This document shows, in pieces, positions 6,598 to 16,435 of a stretch of DNA of 64,000 nucleotides. Location of the stretch: NCBI RefSeq assembly GCF_017355935.1, contig NZ_JAFIQT010000002.1, positions 186,001 through 250,000 of the forward strand, given 5' to 3'. This DNA comes from Telluribacter humicola (GTDB taxonomy: Bacteria > Bacteroidota > Bacteroidia > Cytophagales > Spirosomataceae). The position numbers were made by a program, and so were the translations under genes. Within the stretch, counting starts at the first letter, position 1; every line of letters begins with the position of its first letter. Below the pieces are notes generated by a model that made no database searches, was not told the origin of the DNA, and saw nothing but the letters and a program-made list of their open reading frames with translations.

Positions 6598-9435
6598 TTA
6601 ATGCGCTTCCAGCCAGTTGCTTCCGACGCCAATGCCCGTTTCAATCTTGACGGCCATCGGTATGGCATTGCGCATAAGATCGTCTACGTTTTGCTTCAGT
6701 ATCTCTATTTCGTCGCGGTGGGCATCGAATATTAATTCGTCATGCACCTGCAGGATCATGCGTGAGCGGAGCTTTTCTTTTTTGATGAAGTAATGAATGT
6801 TGATCATCGCCAACTTAATCATATCCGCCGCGGAGCCCTGAATAGGCGCGTTGATGGCGTTGCGCTCAGCAAAGCTGCGGTTGGTCTGGTTGCGGGAGTT
6901 AATGTCCGCCAGGTACCGGCGGCGGCCCAGTATAGTCTCAGCGTATTCGCACTCCCGTGCTTTCTGGATCATGCGGTCCATGTACTCCTTCACGGCCGGG
7001 AACTCTTCAAAATAGGCCATGATGATCGTGGAGGCTTCACTGCGCGGTATACCCAGCCGCTGAGCTAGTCCAAAGGCAGAGATACCGTAGATGATCCCGA
7101 AGTTGACCATCTTGGCCTTGCGCCGCATATCCGAAGTTACTTCATCCAACCCTACCTTAAATACCTTGCTGGCGGTAGTCGCGTGGATGTCGCGCCCCTG
7201 ATTGAAGGCCTCAATCATACTTTCGTCACCACTGAATGCCGCCATGATCCTGAGCTCGATCTGGGAGTAGTCAGCCGACAGGATCAGGAACTCTTCATTG
7301 TGGGGGATGAAGGCCTTCCGGATCTCCCGGCCCCGTACTGTACGGATAGGAATGTTCTGCAGGTTGGGGTTGGTAGAGCTAAGGCGACCCGTAGCCGTCA
7401 CGGCCTGGTTGTACGACGTATGGATACGACCGGTACGTGGGTTGATTAGTGCGGGTAGGGCATCTACGTAGGTAGATTTGAGTTTCTGAATCTCCCGGTG
7501 ATCCAGGATCTTACGGGCTATTTCGTGCTCGCTTTCAAGGTCCGAAAGGATTTCTTCGCCCGTAGCGTACTGGCCGGTCTTAGTCTTCTTGGGATTCTTG
7601 ACCAGTTGCATCTTGTCAAAAAGTACCTCACCCAGCTGCTTGGGCGAACTCAGATTAAACTCCTGACCCGCTATGGTGAATATCTCGTTTTCGAGTAGCT
7701 TAAGGTCCGTCTCAAGTAAGCCGGACATATCTTTCAGCGCCTGTGTATCAATCCGGACTCCCTCGCTTTCCATGGATACCAGTACGTTGAGCAGGGGCAT
7801 CTCTACTCCCTCAAACAGCTTTACGGCCTGTTTCTTTTCTAGTTCGGGCAGCAGTACCTGGTGTAGCTGTAGGGTAACATCGGCGTCTTCTCCGGCGTAT
7901 TCGGCTATCTCGGTTACGGATACATCGCGCATGTTTTTCTGCTTAATCCCCTTCTTCCCGATCAGCGTTTCAATGGTGACAGGATCGTAATGGAGGTAGG
8001 TGTTCGCCATCATATCCATCCCGTGGCGCTTCTCGGGCTCCAGCAGGTAATGGGCCAGCATGGTATCCTGGAGTTTGCCTTTGACCTCAATGCCATAGTT
8101 ACGCAGCACCAGCAGGTCGTACTTCAGGTTCTGACCAATCTTTCCAACATGTTCATTTTCCAGTACCTCCCGAAAGTCAGTCAGTACTACCTCCGCTTCG
8201 CTGCGGTCGGCGGGAAAGGGTACATAGAAGGCTTCGCCCGGCAAGTACGATATAGCCAGTCCCACCAGCTCGGCCTCCAGGGCATCCAGTGAAGTGGTTT
8301 CGGTATCAAAGCAGAACTGCTCCTGCTGGCTGAGGTAGTAAGCCAGGTTTTGGCGCAGCTCAGGAGTATCTACAATATGGTAACGATGAGCAGTGGTAGC
8401 TAGGGTACGCTTAGGTGTCAGTACCGACTCTGTCTCTTCATCGCCCGGGAAGGAAGGTAGAGCCGCTGTATCGCTGTCTTGTCCGCCGCCGAAAAGGTCC
8501 AACTGAGCCTTGGCAGTGGGAGTAGCGATTTTGGTAGCTACCGGACGAATGGGAGAGTCGCCCAGTACGCGGTCACGCAGGGTACGGAATTCCAGCTCTT
8601 CAAACAAGTCAACGATCTGCTCACGGGCGGGCGGACAGCACGATAGGTCTCCGGAGTCGAAGGTGATAGGTACGTTGATGTCAATCGTAGCCAGCTGCTT
8701 GCAGAGTAGTGCCTGCTCGGCGTATTCTTTGATCTTTTCCCCGATTTTGCCTTTAACCTTATCGGCATTGGCGACCAGATTTTCTACGGTGCCAAATTCC
8801 TGAATGAGCTTTTTAGCCGTTTTTTCGCCCACGCCGGGTATGCCCGGTATGTTATCCACCGCATCGCCCATCAGGCCCAGTATATCCGTTACCTGATCAA
8901 TCCGCTCTATCTCCCAGCGATCCAGTACTTCTTTTACTCCGAGCTTTTCGGCCCCCTTGCCCATAAAGGCAGGCTTATATATGTACACATGCTCTTCCAC
9001 GAGCTGTCCAAAGTCTTTGTCAGGCGTCATCATGAACACCTCAAAGTCCTGGCGGGCAGCCTGCTTGGCAATGGTACCAATTACGTCGTCAGCTTCGTAA
9101 CCATCCAGTAGCAGCAGCGGGATGTTCATGGCCTGTACCAGCTTCTTGACGTACGGTATGGCTACGGAGATATCTTCCGGCATGGCCTCGCGTTGCGCCT
9201 TATACGCCTCAAACTGTACATGACGGAAGGTAGGCTTGGGCGTGTCAAAGGCTACACCCAGATGAGTAGGCTTTTCTTTCTGAAGTACTTCGAGCAGCGT
9301 ATTGGTAAAGCCAAATACGGCGCTGGTATTCATGCCTTTGGAGGTGATGCGCGGGTTTTTTATGAAAGCGAAGTGGGCCCGGTAAATGAGCGCCATCGCG
9401 TCGAGGAGAAAGAGCTTTTGGGTTGGTTGCGGCAT
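6598..9435 (-). CDS. polA: DNA polymerase I
   Basis: The ATG at 9433-9435 gives 945 residues beginning MPQPTQKLFLLDAMALIYR; a TTG ten codons upstream is the alternative start. All three activities look present. The 5'-3' nuclease domain has the FLLDAMALIYR and GYEADDVIG acidic clusters and an H3TH segment (IPGIPGVGEKTA). The 3'-5' proofreading domain keeps FDTETTSLD. The polymerase domain has DYSQIELR (motif A), RRKAKMVNFGIIYG (motif B) and QVHDELIFD (motif C). Retention of the exonuclease DxE pair suggests active proofreading, which some phyla lose. It fills gaps in repair and removes Okazaki primers. Confidence 0.97.
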   Translation of the reverse strand: MPQPTQKLFLLDAMALIYRAHFAFIKNPRITSKGMNTSAVFGFTNTLLEVLQKEKPTHLGVAFDTPKPTFRHVQFEAYKAQREAMPEDISVAIPYVKKLVQAMNIPLLLLDGYEADDVIGTIAKQAARQDFEVFMMTPDKDFGQLVEEHVYIYKPAFMGKGAEKLGVKEVLDRWEIERIDQVTDILGLMGDAVDNIPGIPGVGEKTAKKLIQEFGTVENLVANADKVKGKIGEKIKEYAEQALLCKQLATIDINVPITFDSGDLSCCPPAREQIVDLFEELEFRTLRDRVLGDSPIRPVATKIATPTAKAQLDLFGGGQDSDTAALPSFPGDEETESVLTPKRTLATTAHRYHIVDTPELRQNLAYYLSQQEQFCFDTETTSLDALEAELVGLAISYLPGEAFYVPFPADRSEAEVVLTDFREVLENEHVGKIGQNLKYDLLVLRNYGIEVKGKLQDTMLAHYLLEPEKRHGMDMMANTYLHYDPVTIETLIGKKGIKQKNMRDVSVTEIAEYAGEDADVTLQLHQVLLPELEKKQAVKLFEGVEMPLLNVLVSMESEGVRIDTQALKDMSGLLETDLKLLENEIFTIAGQEFNLSSPKQLGEVLFDKMQLVKNPKKTKTGQYATGEEILSDLESEHEIARKILDHREIQKLKSTYVDALPALINPRTGRIHTSYNQAVTATGRLSSTNPNLQNIPIRTVRGREIRKAFIPHNEEFLILSADYSQIELRIMAAFSGDESMIEAFNQGRDIHATTASKVFKVGLDEVTSDMRRKAKMVNFGIIYGISAFGLAQRLGIPRSEASTIIMAYFEEFPAVKEYMDRMIQKARECEYAETILGRRRYLADINSRNQTNRSFAERNAINAPIQGSAADMIKLAMINIHYFIKKEKLRSRMILQVHDELIFDAHRDEIEILKQNVDDLMRNAIPMAVKIETGIGVGSNWLEAH

Positions 9436-9617
9436 TGCTGCTTGGTTTGTTGGATCTACTTTCAAAGATAATGTTCTCTATAAGAAAAACAGTGCGCCGC
9501 TCTAATAAGGTTCGGGCAGAGGCTGAATCAGAATGGATTAAAAAAGGCACATATTTTGCTTATGTGTAGCCAAATCAGGATATTCGGGGCATGTAAGCCA
9601 TTACTTTATCTAATACT

Positions 9618-10175
9618 ATGAAAAAACTGAGACTATTAGCCGGATGCGTATTCATGGCTACTATGATAACCTGGCTGGGAGCTTGTGAAGGCCCGCAGGG
9701 ACCTGCCGGACCCGCCGGACCCGCCGGCCAGCAGGGACCCACCGGTACAACCGGACCTGCCGGACCTGCTGGTACTGCCAATGTTATCTATTCTAACTGG
9801 GCTGCTGCCGGTGCCTGGAACCGGACCAATGTATTCGGCGTAGACAAATTCTACATTGATATAACGGCAGCGCGTCTGTCACAGGAAATCCTGGACCGGG
9901 GCGTTGTGCTGGTGTATACCAAGCTAAGTGTTGAGAATAATCAGGTACGTCAGTTACCTGTATCGATCATATCTCAATTTACTGAAGAGCTAATCGACTA
10001 CTCTCTGCGGGTAGGTGTCGTACGCGTATGGTCCACACCGGTAAGGCCCCCCGTCACACCCGAAGCAAATACTCAATTCCGTTACGTGCTGATTCCGGGT
10101 GGACAAGCCAGCCGTATGAACTTTGAGAAGCTGACCTACGACGAAGCAAAGGCAATGTTTAATCTGCCGGATTAA
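9618..10175 (+). CDS. Collagen-like repeat lipoprotein
   Basis: The 185-residue product has a lipoprotein signal (MKKLRLLAGC... LGAC, cysteine 23). Right after the lipid anchor come about nine Gly-X-Y triplets (residues 25-52, mostly GPA and GPT), the signature of a collagen triple helix. A globular C-terminal region of about 130 residues with no domain I recognise follows. Collagen-like stalks trimerise in known bacterial proteins, so a cell-surface or periplasmic trimer displaying the C-terminal part is a fair inference. The triplet block is encoded by near-repeats of GGACCTGCC, which may be prone to length change. A strong terminator follows, so the gene is monocistronic. Confidence 0.82.
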   Translation: MKKLRLLAGCVFMATMITWLGACEGPQGPAGPAGPAGQQGPTGTTGPAGPAGTANVIYSNWAAAGAWNRTNVFGVDKFYIDITAARLSQEILDRGVVLVYTKLSVENNQVRQLPVSIISQFTEELIDYSLRVGVVRVWSTPVRPPVTPEANTQFRYVLIPGGQASRMNFEKLTYDEAKAMFNLPD

Positions 10176-10200
10176 TAACTTATTTCTAGGTACTATTGAT

Positions 10201-10240
10201 AAAAAAGCAGTCTCTGGACGGAGGCTGCTTTTCCGTTTTT
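10201..10240 (+). terminator. Terminator of the collagen-like lipoprotein gene
   Basis: An inverted repeat AAAAGCAG...CTGCTTTT (arms about 10201-10214 and 10220-10232) is followed by CCGTTTTT, 26 bp after the stop codon. Confidence 0.8.
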
Positions 10241-10315
10241 GTGCATTTGTAAAAGCGAGCACGTAGTGCTTTTTGAACTATATAAAGCTCATCACTGGTC
10301 ACTGATCGTTGTTCA

Positions 10316-10750
10316 CTACTTTTTCACCCCCGCAAAGTACATGAATGACTGGGTTTGGGGATCGGTGTAGGAGATGCGCAGGACGGGTGACTTGACTTCT
10401 TTCTTACCGTTATACCACTCCGTCGTGGTATAGTAACCAATGGACTGGTTCTGGTAGAAGAGCTTGACGCTATCCGAAGCAGCCTGAACCCTGACGCCGG
10501 AGAGGGTTTGTATGTCTTTCTGGGGGATGAAGGTTGTGCGGGTAATCAGGTACTGGCCGTTTGATTGCTTTTTAATTTCCAGGCTGGGGAGTTGTCGCTC
10601 GTCTGTGATGGCAATACAGAGGGGATCCAGGAAGCCATTGGTCTTGTACTGGCCTTCGAGCGACGTAATCGTGACCGGATGGGTAGCATCAATATCACAG
10701 GCCGATAAGGCGCCAGTAACAAGGAGCAGGAGTACGTAAATCTTTTTCAT
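10316..10750 (-). CDS. Hypothetical lipoprotein
   Basis: The 144-residue product begins MKKIYVLLLLVTGALSAC with the lipobox cysteine at residue 18, so a lipid-anchored envelope protein is predicted. The mature part (GQYKTNGFLDPL, a series of short beta-strand-like segments, FMYFAGVKK at the end) looks like a small all-beta domain. I do not recognise a family. It lies between the collagen-like gene (convergent) and GH109 (upstream, same strand, 73 bp away). Confidence 0.7.
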   Translation of the reverse strand: MKKIYVLLLLVTGALSACDIDATHPVTITSLEGQYKTNGFLDPLCIAITDERQLPSLEIKKQSNGQYLITRTTFIPQKDIQTLSGVRVQAASDSVKLFYQNQSIGYYTTTEWYNGKKEVKSPVLRISYTDPQTQSFMYFAGVKK

Positions 10751-10823
10751 ACGGATTGGAGATAAGGTTCGGAAACAAGACCTCCCGGTCCGGCAAAAGG
10801 TTGTAACGTACTCCTGCTGATTA

Positions 10824-12227
10824 TTATACGCTGGCCAGCATACCTAGTTGGCGGGGTTCTTTCCAGCGGCCGCGGGTAAAGTCCGGAAACTTCACTGAGG
10901 CGCTGTTACCTTTGATCGAAAGCGCCGAAAGCGGCGTAACGGCCGACCAGGAGGCAGCGTCGTACACGTCCATATCCAGGGGCACACCGCGGTTAAAGCA
11001 GTCGATCATCCGATACATCATCACAAAGTCCATACCGCCGTGGCCGCCGTTCTTGGCAATTTCCTCCTTCATCTTGTTCCAGATGGGGTGGGTGTACTTA
11101 TCCTTTACCTCTTTGTATTCAGCTTCCTTCAGGTAGTTATGGCTGTCCTGACCTTTGATAGAAATCCGGCTGGGATATCCTACATGAAAGGCTTTGGTAC
11201 CGGCCAGCATATTGATGCGGTTGTAGGGGCGTGCGGTCACGACATCGTGCTGGATCAGGATAGTGCGGCCCAGGTGCGTCTTGATCAGGGTATTGTTCAT
11301 GTCGCCGTGCTTGAAGCCCTTCTTACCGTAGTACGGGTTGCCAGGCTTGGCCAGCGTAGATGAATCTTCACTGAGGCTGGCTTCCAGTGAGCTCATGGAC
11401 ACCAGATGGTTGAAGCGGTCGCCGCGATCAATGTTCAGGTATTGCGACACCGGTCCCAGCCCGTGCATGGGGTACAGGTTACCGTCGCGGGTCTCGTTAT
11501 GCTTGATCCGCCACATGTTGTAGTAGGTATCTTCGCTCAGCAGAGATTCGCGCAGGTCGTGTATGTAGCCACACTCAGCGTAAGTAAGGGTACCAAATAC
11601 GCCCTGATGCGCCATGTTGAGCAGCATCAGTTCTTCATCACCGTAGCAGACGTTTTCCATCATCATGCAGTTGCGCTGGGTCTGCTCGGCGGTATTGACC
11701 AGCTTCCAGCAGTCTTCCAGCGTATAGGCGGCGGGTACCTCTACGGCGGCGTGCTTGCCTTGCTGCATAGCGTAGACCGCCATGGGTACGTGGTCTTCCC
11801 AGGGAGTAGCAACGATGACCAGATCTATGTCATCACGGCGGACCATCTCTTTCCAGGCATCTTCTTTACCGGAGTAGTAGGTGACGTCTTTTATCCCTTT
11901 GCTGTCCAGCCACTCTTTGGCGCGGTTCGCGTACTTTTCACGTATGTCTGCAATAGCCACAATTTTGGCCTTTTCACCACAACCGTGTACCAGTTTCATA
12001 TGACCGTTCCCCCGGTTTCCTACCCCAATGATCGCCACCCGAACCTGCTGGATGGGGGCCACCTTCAGCCCAATCACTGACTTGCCCACGGCTTTGGGGA
12101 TGTAGGTAGTGCTTTCAATCTGAGCCTCGACCGTATCTTTGGCTTTGGAGGTAAGGGGTATACCCAGCGCTGAACCCAATAAGGCCGTTGCTTTGAGGAA
12201 TGAGCGACGCTGCAAGAAATCTTTCAT
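10824..12227 (-). CDS. GH109-type NAD-dependent glycosidase, Tat-exported
   Basis: The 467-residue product has a twin-arginine leader (QRRSFLKA, residues 6-13). A Rossmann motif follows (VAIIGVGNRGNGH), then the GH109 hallmark region: EVPAAYTLEDCW, MMMENVCYGDEEL, IHDLRESLL, DGNLYPMHGLGPV and NIDRGDRFNHLVSMSS. GH109 enzymes belong to the Gfo/Idh/MocA superfamily and remove alpha-N-acetylgalactosamine by a redox-elimination mechanism with tightly bound NAD. Length and signal fit family members, although activity varies within the group and other alpha-linked sugars are possible. No transporter or other glycan genes are adjacent. Confidence 0.88.
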   Translation of the reverse strand: MKDFLQRRSFLKATALLGSALGIPLTSKAKDTVEAQIESTTYIPKAVGKSVIGLKVAPIQQVRVAIIGVGNRGNGHMKLVHGCGEKAKIVAIADIREKYANRAKEWLDSKGIKDVTYYSGKEDAWKEMVRRDDIDLVIVATPWEDHVPMAVYAMQQGKHAAVEVPAAYTLEDCWKLVNTAEQTQRNCMMMENVCYGDEELMLLNMAHQGVFGTLTYAECGYIHDLRESLLSEDTYYNMWRIKHNETRDGNLYPMHGLGPVSQYLNIDRGDRFNHLVSMSSLEASLSEDSSTLAKPGNPYYGKKGFKHGDMNNTLIKTHLGRTILIQHDVVTARPYNRINMLAGTKAFHVGYPSRISIKGQDSHNYLKEAEYKEVKDKYTHPIWNKMKEEIAKNGGHGGMDFVMMYRMIDCFNRGVPLDMDVYDAASWSAVTPLSALSIKGNSASVKFPDFTRGRWKEPRQLGMLASV

Positions 12228-12340
12228 GAGATAAAAGGGATTAGGATAAAGATAGATAAGTGGCGATTGGGTCTATTTTACTTAACGATACACTAGTTAA
12301 TTAAATTATTTTAAGAATCAAAAGCAGAGACAGCCTATAC

Positions 12341-12375
12341 AAAAAAGAAGGAAGCGTCCGGCTTCCTTCTTTTTT
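12341..12375 (-). terminator. Terminator of the M1 aminopeptidase gene
   Basis: A perfect 15-bp inverted repeat (12341-12355 with 12361-12375) with a 5-base loop and A/T-runs at both ends lies 20 bp beyond the aminopeptidase stop. Confidence 0.85.
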
Positions 12376-12394
12376 GTATCAATATGATAAAGAA

Positions 12395-14986
12395 TTAAAA
12401 CTCACCAAACTGGGCGTACATTTCTTTGAGCTTAGCGTCGCGCTCACTGGACCGGATATCTTTCCGGATCGAGGCTACCCCCTGAATATCCGTCAGCAAA
12501 CCAAGTACTTGGTAAGCTCCGAAGCGGACGAAGTAGGCGGGGTTGTTGCGGGCCAGACTTTCCAGGATCGGGATGCTTCGGCGCTGTATCTCGGGAGCTG
12601 ACTTGATGAGGTACTTACCAAACACCTGCAGGAAGTTATACTTGTCCGCAGGCTTCATGTCTTTCATCTTTTCCAGGAACCAGTCAAACTGCTCAGGCTT
12701 GGTCAGACTGGCGTAGTAGTTGGCTACAGCAGTTACGATGGCATCGTTGGGTGAATTCGCGAAGCGGGCGGCTATCTCTTCCGCGTCACCGGGCTTACCG
12801 ATCAGGTACGCATCCAGCGCCACCGATACTACCAGGTAGGAGGTATCATTGAGGGCTTCGCGGAAGATCGGGTCATTGGCGTTGTCGCCAAAAGAAGCCA
12901 GCGTAAGTATGGCTTCCGCCCGTACCTGTGAGTTGGGGTCAATGCGCGCCCGGCTCTGTACCAGTCGCTCGGCCTCCACAAACTCGGCTCCGTCGTACTC
13001 GGCGAAGTTGGCGACGGCTACCTGACGTATTTTCCAGAAAGGATCACTCATGGCCCGCATCATCAGATGGCGGGCGGTGGAGTCTATCATCTTCCCTTCC
13101 AGGCGCGTCAGGGCTTCGTATTTATGGGCAAATTTGTCGGAATTATAAAACTGGAACACCCACTCCGGACGGTTCTTCTCGTGCTCGACGGGCCCCAGGA
13201 GCTGAGCCTCCGAGTCAAATACGACGAGGTCAGGGCGCTTACTCACCGGGAATTCCAGCGTCTGCCGCGCCTTGTTGATCTCTACATCATACTGGTTTTT
13301 CTGACCATTTACCCATACATCTACTTTGAGGGGAAGGCGATAAACTGTGGTAGCCAGCGTATCCTGCATCTGACTTACTTTCAGGCGAAGTTTACCGGTA
13401 GAACCAGCGTATTCCTGCTCCACTTTGATCACGGGGTGGCCCGGACGCATAAACCACTGGTCGAAGAACCAGTTAAGGTCTTCACCGGTCACGGCTTCAA
13501 ACTCACGACGCAGGTCATTGATTTCGGCTGATCCGAAGCGGTTATTCCTGAGGTACCGACGGATAGCCAGGAAAAACGCGTCATCACCTACGTAGCGGCG
13601 GAGCATATGTAGTACACGGCCTCCTTTGGCGTAGGAGTGGCTGTCGAACATATCTTCGCGGTGTTTATAGAAGTACCGGATCAGAGGCACCTGCTTCTGG
13701 TCCGCCTCCGCCAGGTACTGCCGTACTTCCTGCAGATTGAGCCAGTCGGCTTCGTCGTTACCTTTGTGGTACTCGTTCCAGAGGTACTCAGAGTAATTGG
13801 CAAATGACTCGTTGAGCGGGAGCTGTCCCCACTCTTCGCTGGTAACCAGATCACCAAACCAGTGGTGAGCCAGTTCATGGGCGATCACATTATCGGAGTT
13901 ACCATCCACCAGGGATCGGGTGTCGGCTTGTACGCCTTCTTCGTGTACCGTAGCGGTGGTGTTTTCCATGGCACCGGCCGTAAAGTCACGCACCGCTATC
14001 TGCGCGTACTTCTCCCATGGAAACTCTATACCGAAGGTGTTGGAGAAGAAGGCGATCATCTCGGGCGTACGGCCAAATATGGCCTTGGCGTCTTTGGCGT
14101 ACTGGGGCTCTACGTAGTAGCTCAGCTCCAGACCAGTAGGCATGGTTTCCTTTACTACCGCAAAATCACCTACGGCTAACATAGCCAGGTAGGGAGCGTG
14201 GGGGAGTGACTGCTTCCAGTGGTCGGTGCGGGTACCATCGTCGTTGATGGTACTGTTTACAAGCAGACCATTCGAAAGTGTCTTGTAAGTACTATCGACC
14301 CGGATATAGAAGTCATGGGTCATTTTCTCATTAGGGGCATCTACCGTCGGAAACCAGGCGGAGTTAGCCTCCGTTTCGCCCTGGGTCCATATCTGGCGCG
14401 GCTTACCTTCTTCCAGTCCGTCGGCATTGATGAAGTACAGGCCTTTGTCGGTCGGATGGTCGTCGGGCTCGTCTCGGGGTTGTTCATTGGGCTTGGCGGT
14501 GTAGTTGATCAGCACGTACAGGGTATCCTTGCGGGTGTACTTGCGCTTGAGATGGATGGTTAGCTTACGACGGTCATAGGTATACTCCAGCTGATCCTGA
14601 ATAGGCTCCATCACGGATTGTTGCGACAGGGAGTCAATCCGGCGCAGGGTATCAATCTGGACTACACTTTGGATGTCAAATCCTTTGGCGTCAAGCTCCA
14701 GGGTCGACTGCGGGAAGAAATAAGGCTTAAAGGTGATAAGGGCGCTGCCAAGTACGTGCTGACGCAGCCAGTCAAAACCCACGTCCAGCCGGGTGTGCAG
14801 TATATCATTCTTTAAGGTGCGGCTGGGGCGGTAGGGACCTGCTTTGGAAACGGCGCCCGGTACCCGGCGAACAACGGTGTCCCGCTGAGCCATAGTCAGA
14901 TCAGCCGCCTGTATGGCAGGTGCCATCAGGCTGAGCATGAAGATAAAAGAGAATGGTTTGAACCAGGTACACATCGTTTCGCTCAT
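12395..14986 (-). CDS. M1 family zinc metallopeptidase (aminopeptidase N-like) with HEAT-like C-terminus
   Basis: I place the start at the ATG at 14984-14986 (a GAAAGA run lies about 10 bases upstream); ATGs at 15010 and 14974 are alternatives. A signal peptide (hydrophobic segment ending near APAIQAAD) predicts export. The catalytic core has the substrate-anchoring GAMEN and the zinc motif HELAHHWFGDL followed by the glutamate in NESFANYSEYLW, all intact. After about residue 610 the sequence turns into alpha-helical, HEAT-like repeats (IRQVAVANFAEYDG, VRAEAILTLASFGD). M1 enzymes trim N-terminal residues from peptides; an exported one probably feeds on external peptides. It is monocistronic. 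Confidence 0.93.
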   Translation of the reverse strand: MSETMCTWFKPFSFIFMLSLMAPAIQAADLTMAQRDTVVRRVPGAVSKAGPYRPSRTLKNDILHTRLDVGFDWLRQHVLGSALITFKPYFFPQSTLELDAKGFDIQSVVQIDTLRRIDSLSQQSVMEPIQDQLEYTYDRRKLTIHLKRKYTRKDTLYVLINYTAKPNEQPRDEPDDHPTDKGLYFINADGLEEGKPRQIWTQGETEANSAWFPTVDAPNEKMTHDFYIRVDSTYKTLSNGLLVNSTINDDGTRTDHWKQSLPHAPYLAMLAVGDFAVVKETMPTGLELSYYVEPQYAKDAKAIFGRTPEMIAFFSNTFGIEFPWEKYAQIAVRDFTAGAMENTTATVHEEGVQADTRSLVDGNSDNVIAHELAHHWFGDLVTSEEWGQLPLNESFANYSEYLWNEYHKGNDEADWLNLQEVRQYLAEADQKQVPLIRYFYKHREDMFDSHSYAKGGRVLHMLRRYVGDDAFFLAIRRYLRNNRFGSAEINDLRREFEAVTGEDLNWFFDQWFMRPGHPVIKVEQEYAGSTGKLRLKVSQMQDTLATTVYRLPLKVDVWVNGQKNQYDVEINKARQTLEFPVSKRPDLVVFDSEAQLLGPVEHEKNRPEWVFQFYNSDKFAHKYEALTRLEGKMIDSTARHLMMRAMSDPFWKIRQVAVANFAEYDGAEFVEAERLVQSRARIDPNSQVRAEAILTLASFGDNANDPIFREALNDTSYLVVSVALDAYLIGKPGDAEEIAARFANSPNDAIVTAVANYYASLTKPEQFDWFLEKMKDMKPADKYNFLQVFGKYLIKSAPEIQRRSIPILESLARNNPAYFVRFGAYQVLGLLTDIQGVASIRKDIRSSERDAKLKEMYAQFGEF

Positions 14987-15142
14987 TCGGTTGGTTCTTT
15001 CAACAATCATATACAGGGGTGTTACTTGCTTTAGTGGGTTTTACAGACTCGGGGCGGCCAGGGCCGGATGCTCGCTGCTTAACGTTAAAGAGTAAATTTA
15101 GACAAATGTTTACAGTCGCATCAAATATAAATAGACAACCGG

Positions 15143-15171
15143 TAGTATAGCTGGTAAATTTGGCTATACTA
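15143..15171. terminator. Candidate hairpin after the LolC/E-like gene
   Basis: A perfect 9-bp inverted repeat (15143-15151 with 15163-15171) lies 17 bp past the permease stop and upstream of the aminopeptidase. There is no clear T-tract, so it is a weak terminator or a processing/regulatory hairpin. Confidence 0.35.
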
Positions 15172-15187
15172 ATTGATTTATAGATGG

Positions 15188-16417
15188 TTAACCTACGGTA
15201 GCGAGTCGGCCGGTTTTGGCCGCGCGACGCGCCGGTACGTACGAAACGGCTATGGTAATAAGTACTATGATAACTCCGGTAAGCAGTACATCACTCCATA
15301 TCAGTTTGACGGGGTAGGCATCTACCAGTGAACTAACCATCCCCATAGATACCAGCCCGTACTGCTGCTGAAGCCAGCACAGGCCTATGCCTCCCAGTAA
15401 GCCTAAAATAGCTCCCGTGAGCGCTACGATAGCTCCTTCGGCCAGAAATATCCGTCTGACCAGTCCCGGAGTGGCGCCCATGGCATACAGCATGGTTACA
15501 TCACCTTTCTTCTCAATAGCCAGCATACTCAGCGAGAAGAATATATTGATAGCGGCCACCAGGATAATCATGGACAGCGTAATGGTCACAAACAACTTTT
15601 CGACCCGGATCGCCCGCAGCAGATCTGCGTTGAGCGAGTCACGGTCCTGTACTTTAAATTCGGCGCCCAGCGCCTTTTGCAACCGCTGTTGTACACTGCC
15701 GGGCGAAGCGTTGGGGCCCAACTGTACTTCGAGAGAAGTACGCTGATTACCATACTGCAGGAGTGACGCCACCAGTGACAGAGGGGCTATGACGTAGTCG
15801 TCGTAGCGGCTCTCGATAAAGAAGGTACCACCCGGCCGTACTGATACCTGGTTGAAGGCATCGGGAGACGTCAGGTTTAGGGTCCGGCGGTCGCTGCGGG
15901 GGTACCACAGCTCCAGCGGGGTCAGGTAGTCTTCCAGCGATATGAGGAGCGCGTTCCGGACCCCTTCAGATATCACGGCATAAGATGTTCCGTTAGGACC
16001 CTTTAATTGAAGAGAGCCTTCGATCAGGGCTGTGTCAAGCTGTTTTCTGTGTTCAAAGGTACTGTCTACTCCTTTGAGGCGTACGATGGTCTGCTGGTCG
16101 TGGTAGCGAGCCAGGGCGTTATCTTCGATCACCTGTGTGACGAAGGCTACCCCCTGCACCGACCGGACGGCCATCAACAGCGAATCATCGACCTCAAACC
16201 GTCGCCCCTCGCGGGGTGAAATCTTGATGTCCGCGTCAAAGGTTTTAAAAATCTGACGGTTCAGATCCTCCATACCGTTAAATACCGACAGTACCACCAC
16301 CATAGACATCGTACCCACGCCCACGCCAATCATGGCGATAAGGGCGATAATACTGATGAAGCTACGTTTGTTACGCGACAGGAAGTACCGGCGGGCTATC
16401 CGAAAGGGCAGGTTCAT
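15188..16417 (-). CDS. FtsX-like ABC permease, LolC/LolE family
   Basis: The 409-residue protein has the four-helix layout of LolC/E: one N-terminal helix (ISIIALIAMIGVGVGTMSMVVVL, about 24-46), a large periplasmic MacB-like domain, and three C-terminal helices (VTITLSMIILVAAINIFF; AEGAIVALTGAILGLLGGIG; VLLTGVIIVLITIAVSYV). The starting text NLPFRIARRYFLSRNKRSF is typical. In proteobacteria LolCDE extracts lipoproteins from the inner membrane; many Bacteroidota have one LolC/E-like subunit with a separately encoded ATPase. It is the second gene of a probable pair with rbfA (18 bp gap). Confidence 0.87.
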   Translation of the reverse strand: MNLPFRIARRYFLSRNKRSFISIIALIAMIGVGVGTMSMVVVLSVFNGMEDLNRQIFKTFDADIKISPREGRRFEVDDSLLMAVRSVQGVAFVTQVIEDNALARYHDQQTIVRLKGVDSTFEHRKQLDTALIEGSLQLKGPNGTSYAVISEGVRNALLISLEDYLTPLELWYPRSDRRTLNLTSPDAFNQVSVRPGGTFFIESRYDDYVIAPLSLVASLLQYGNQRTSLEVQLGPNASPGSVQQRLQKALGAEFKVQDRDSLNADLLRAIRVEKLFVTITLSMIILVAAINIFFSLSMLAIEKKGDVTMLYAMGATPGLVRRIFLAEGAIVALTGAILGLLGGIGLCWLQQQYGLVSMGMVSSLVDAYPVKLIWSDVLLTGVIIVLITIAVSYVPARRAAKTGRLATVG

Positions 16418-16435
16418 ATTCCTTCAACGGCTGGA

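Noticed and set aside
12395-14986. Start at the upstream ATG at 15010
   Set aside because: It would place a charged, non-signal segment before the signal peptide; the ATG at 14986 has a GAAAGA run upstream and fits better, though not certain.
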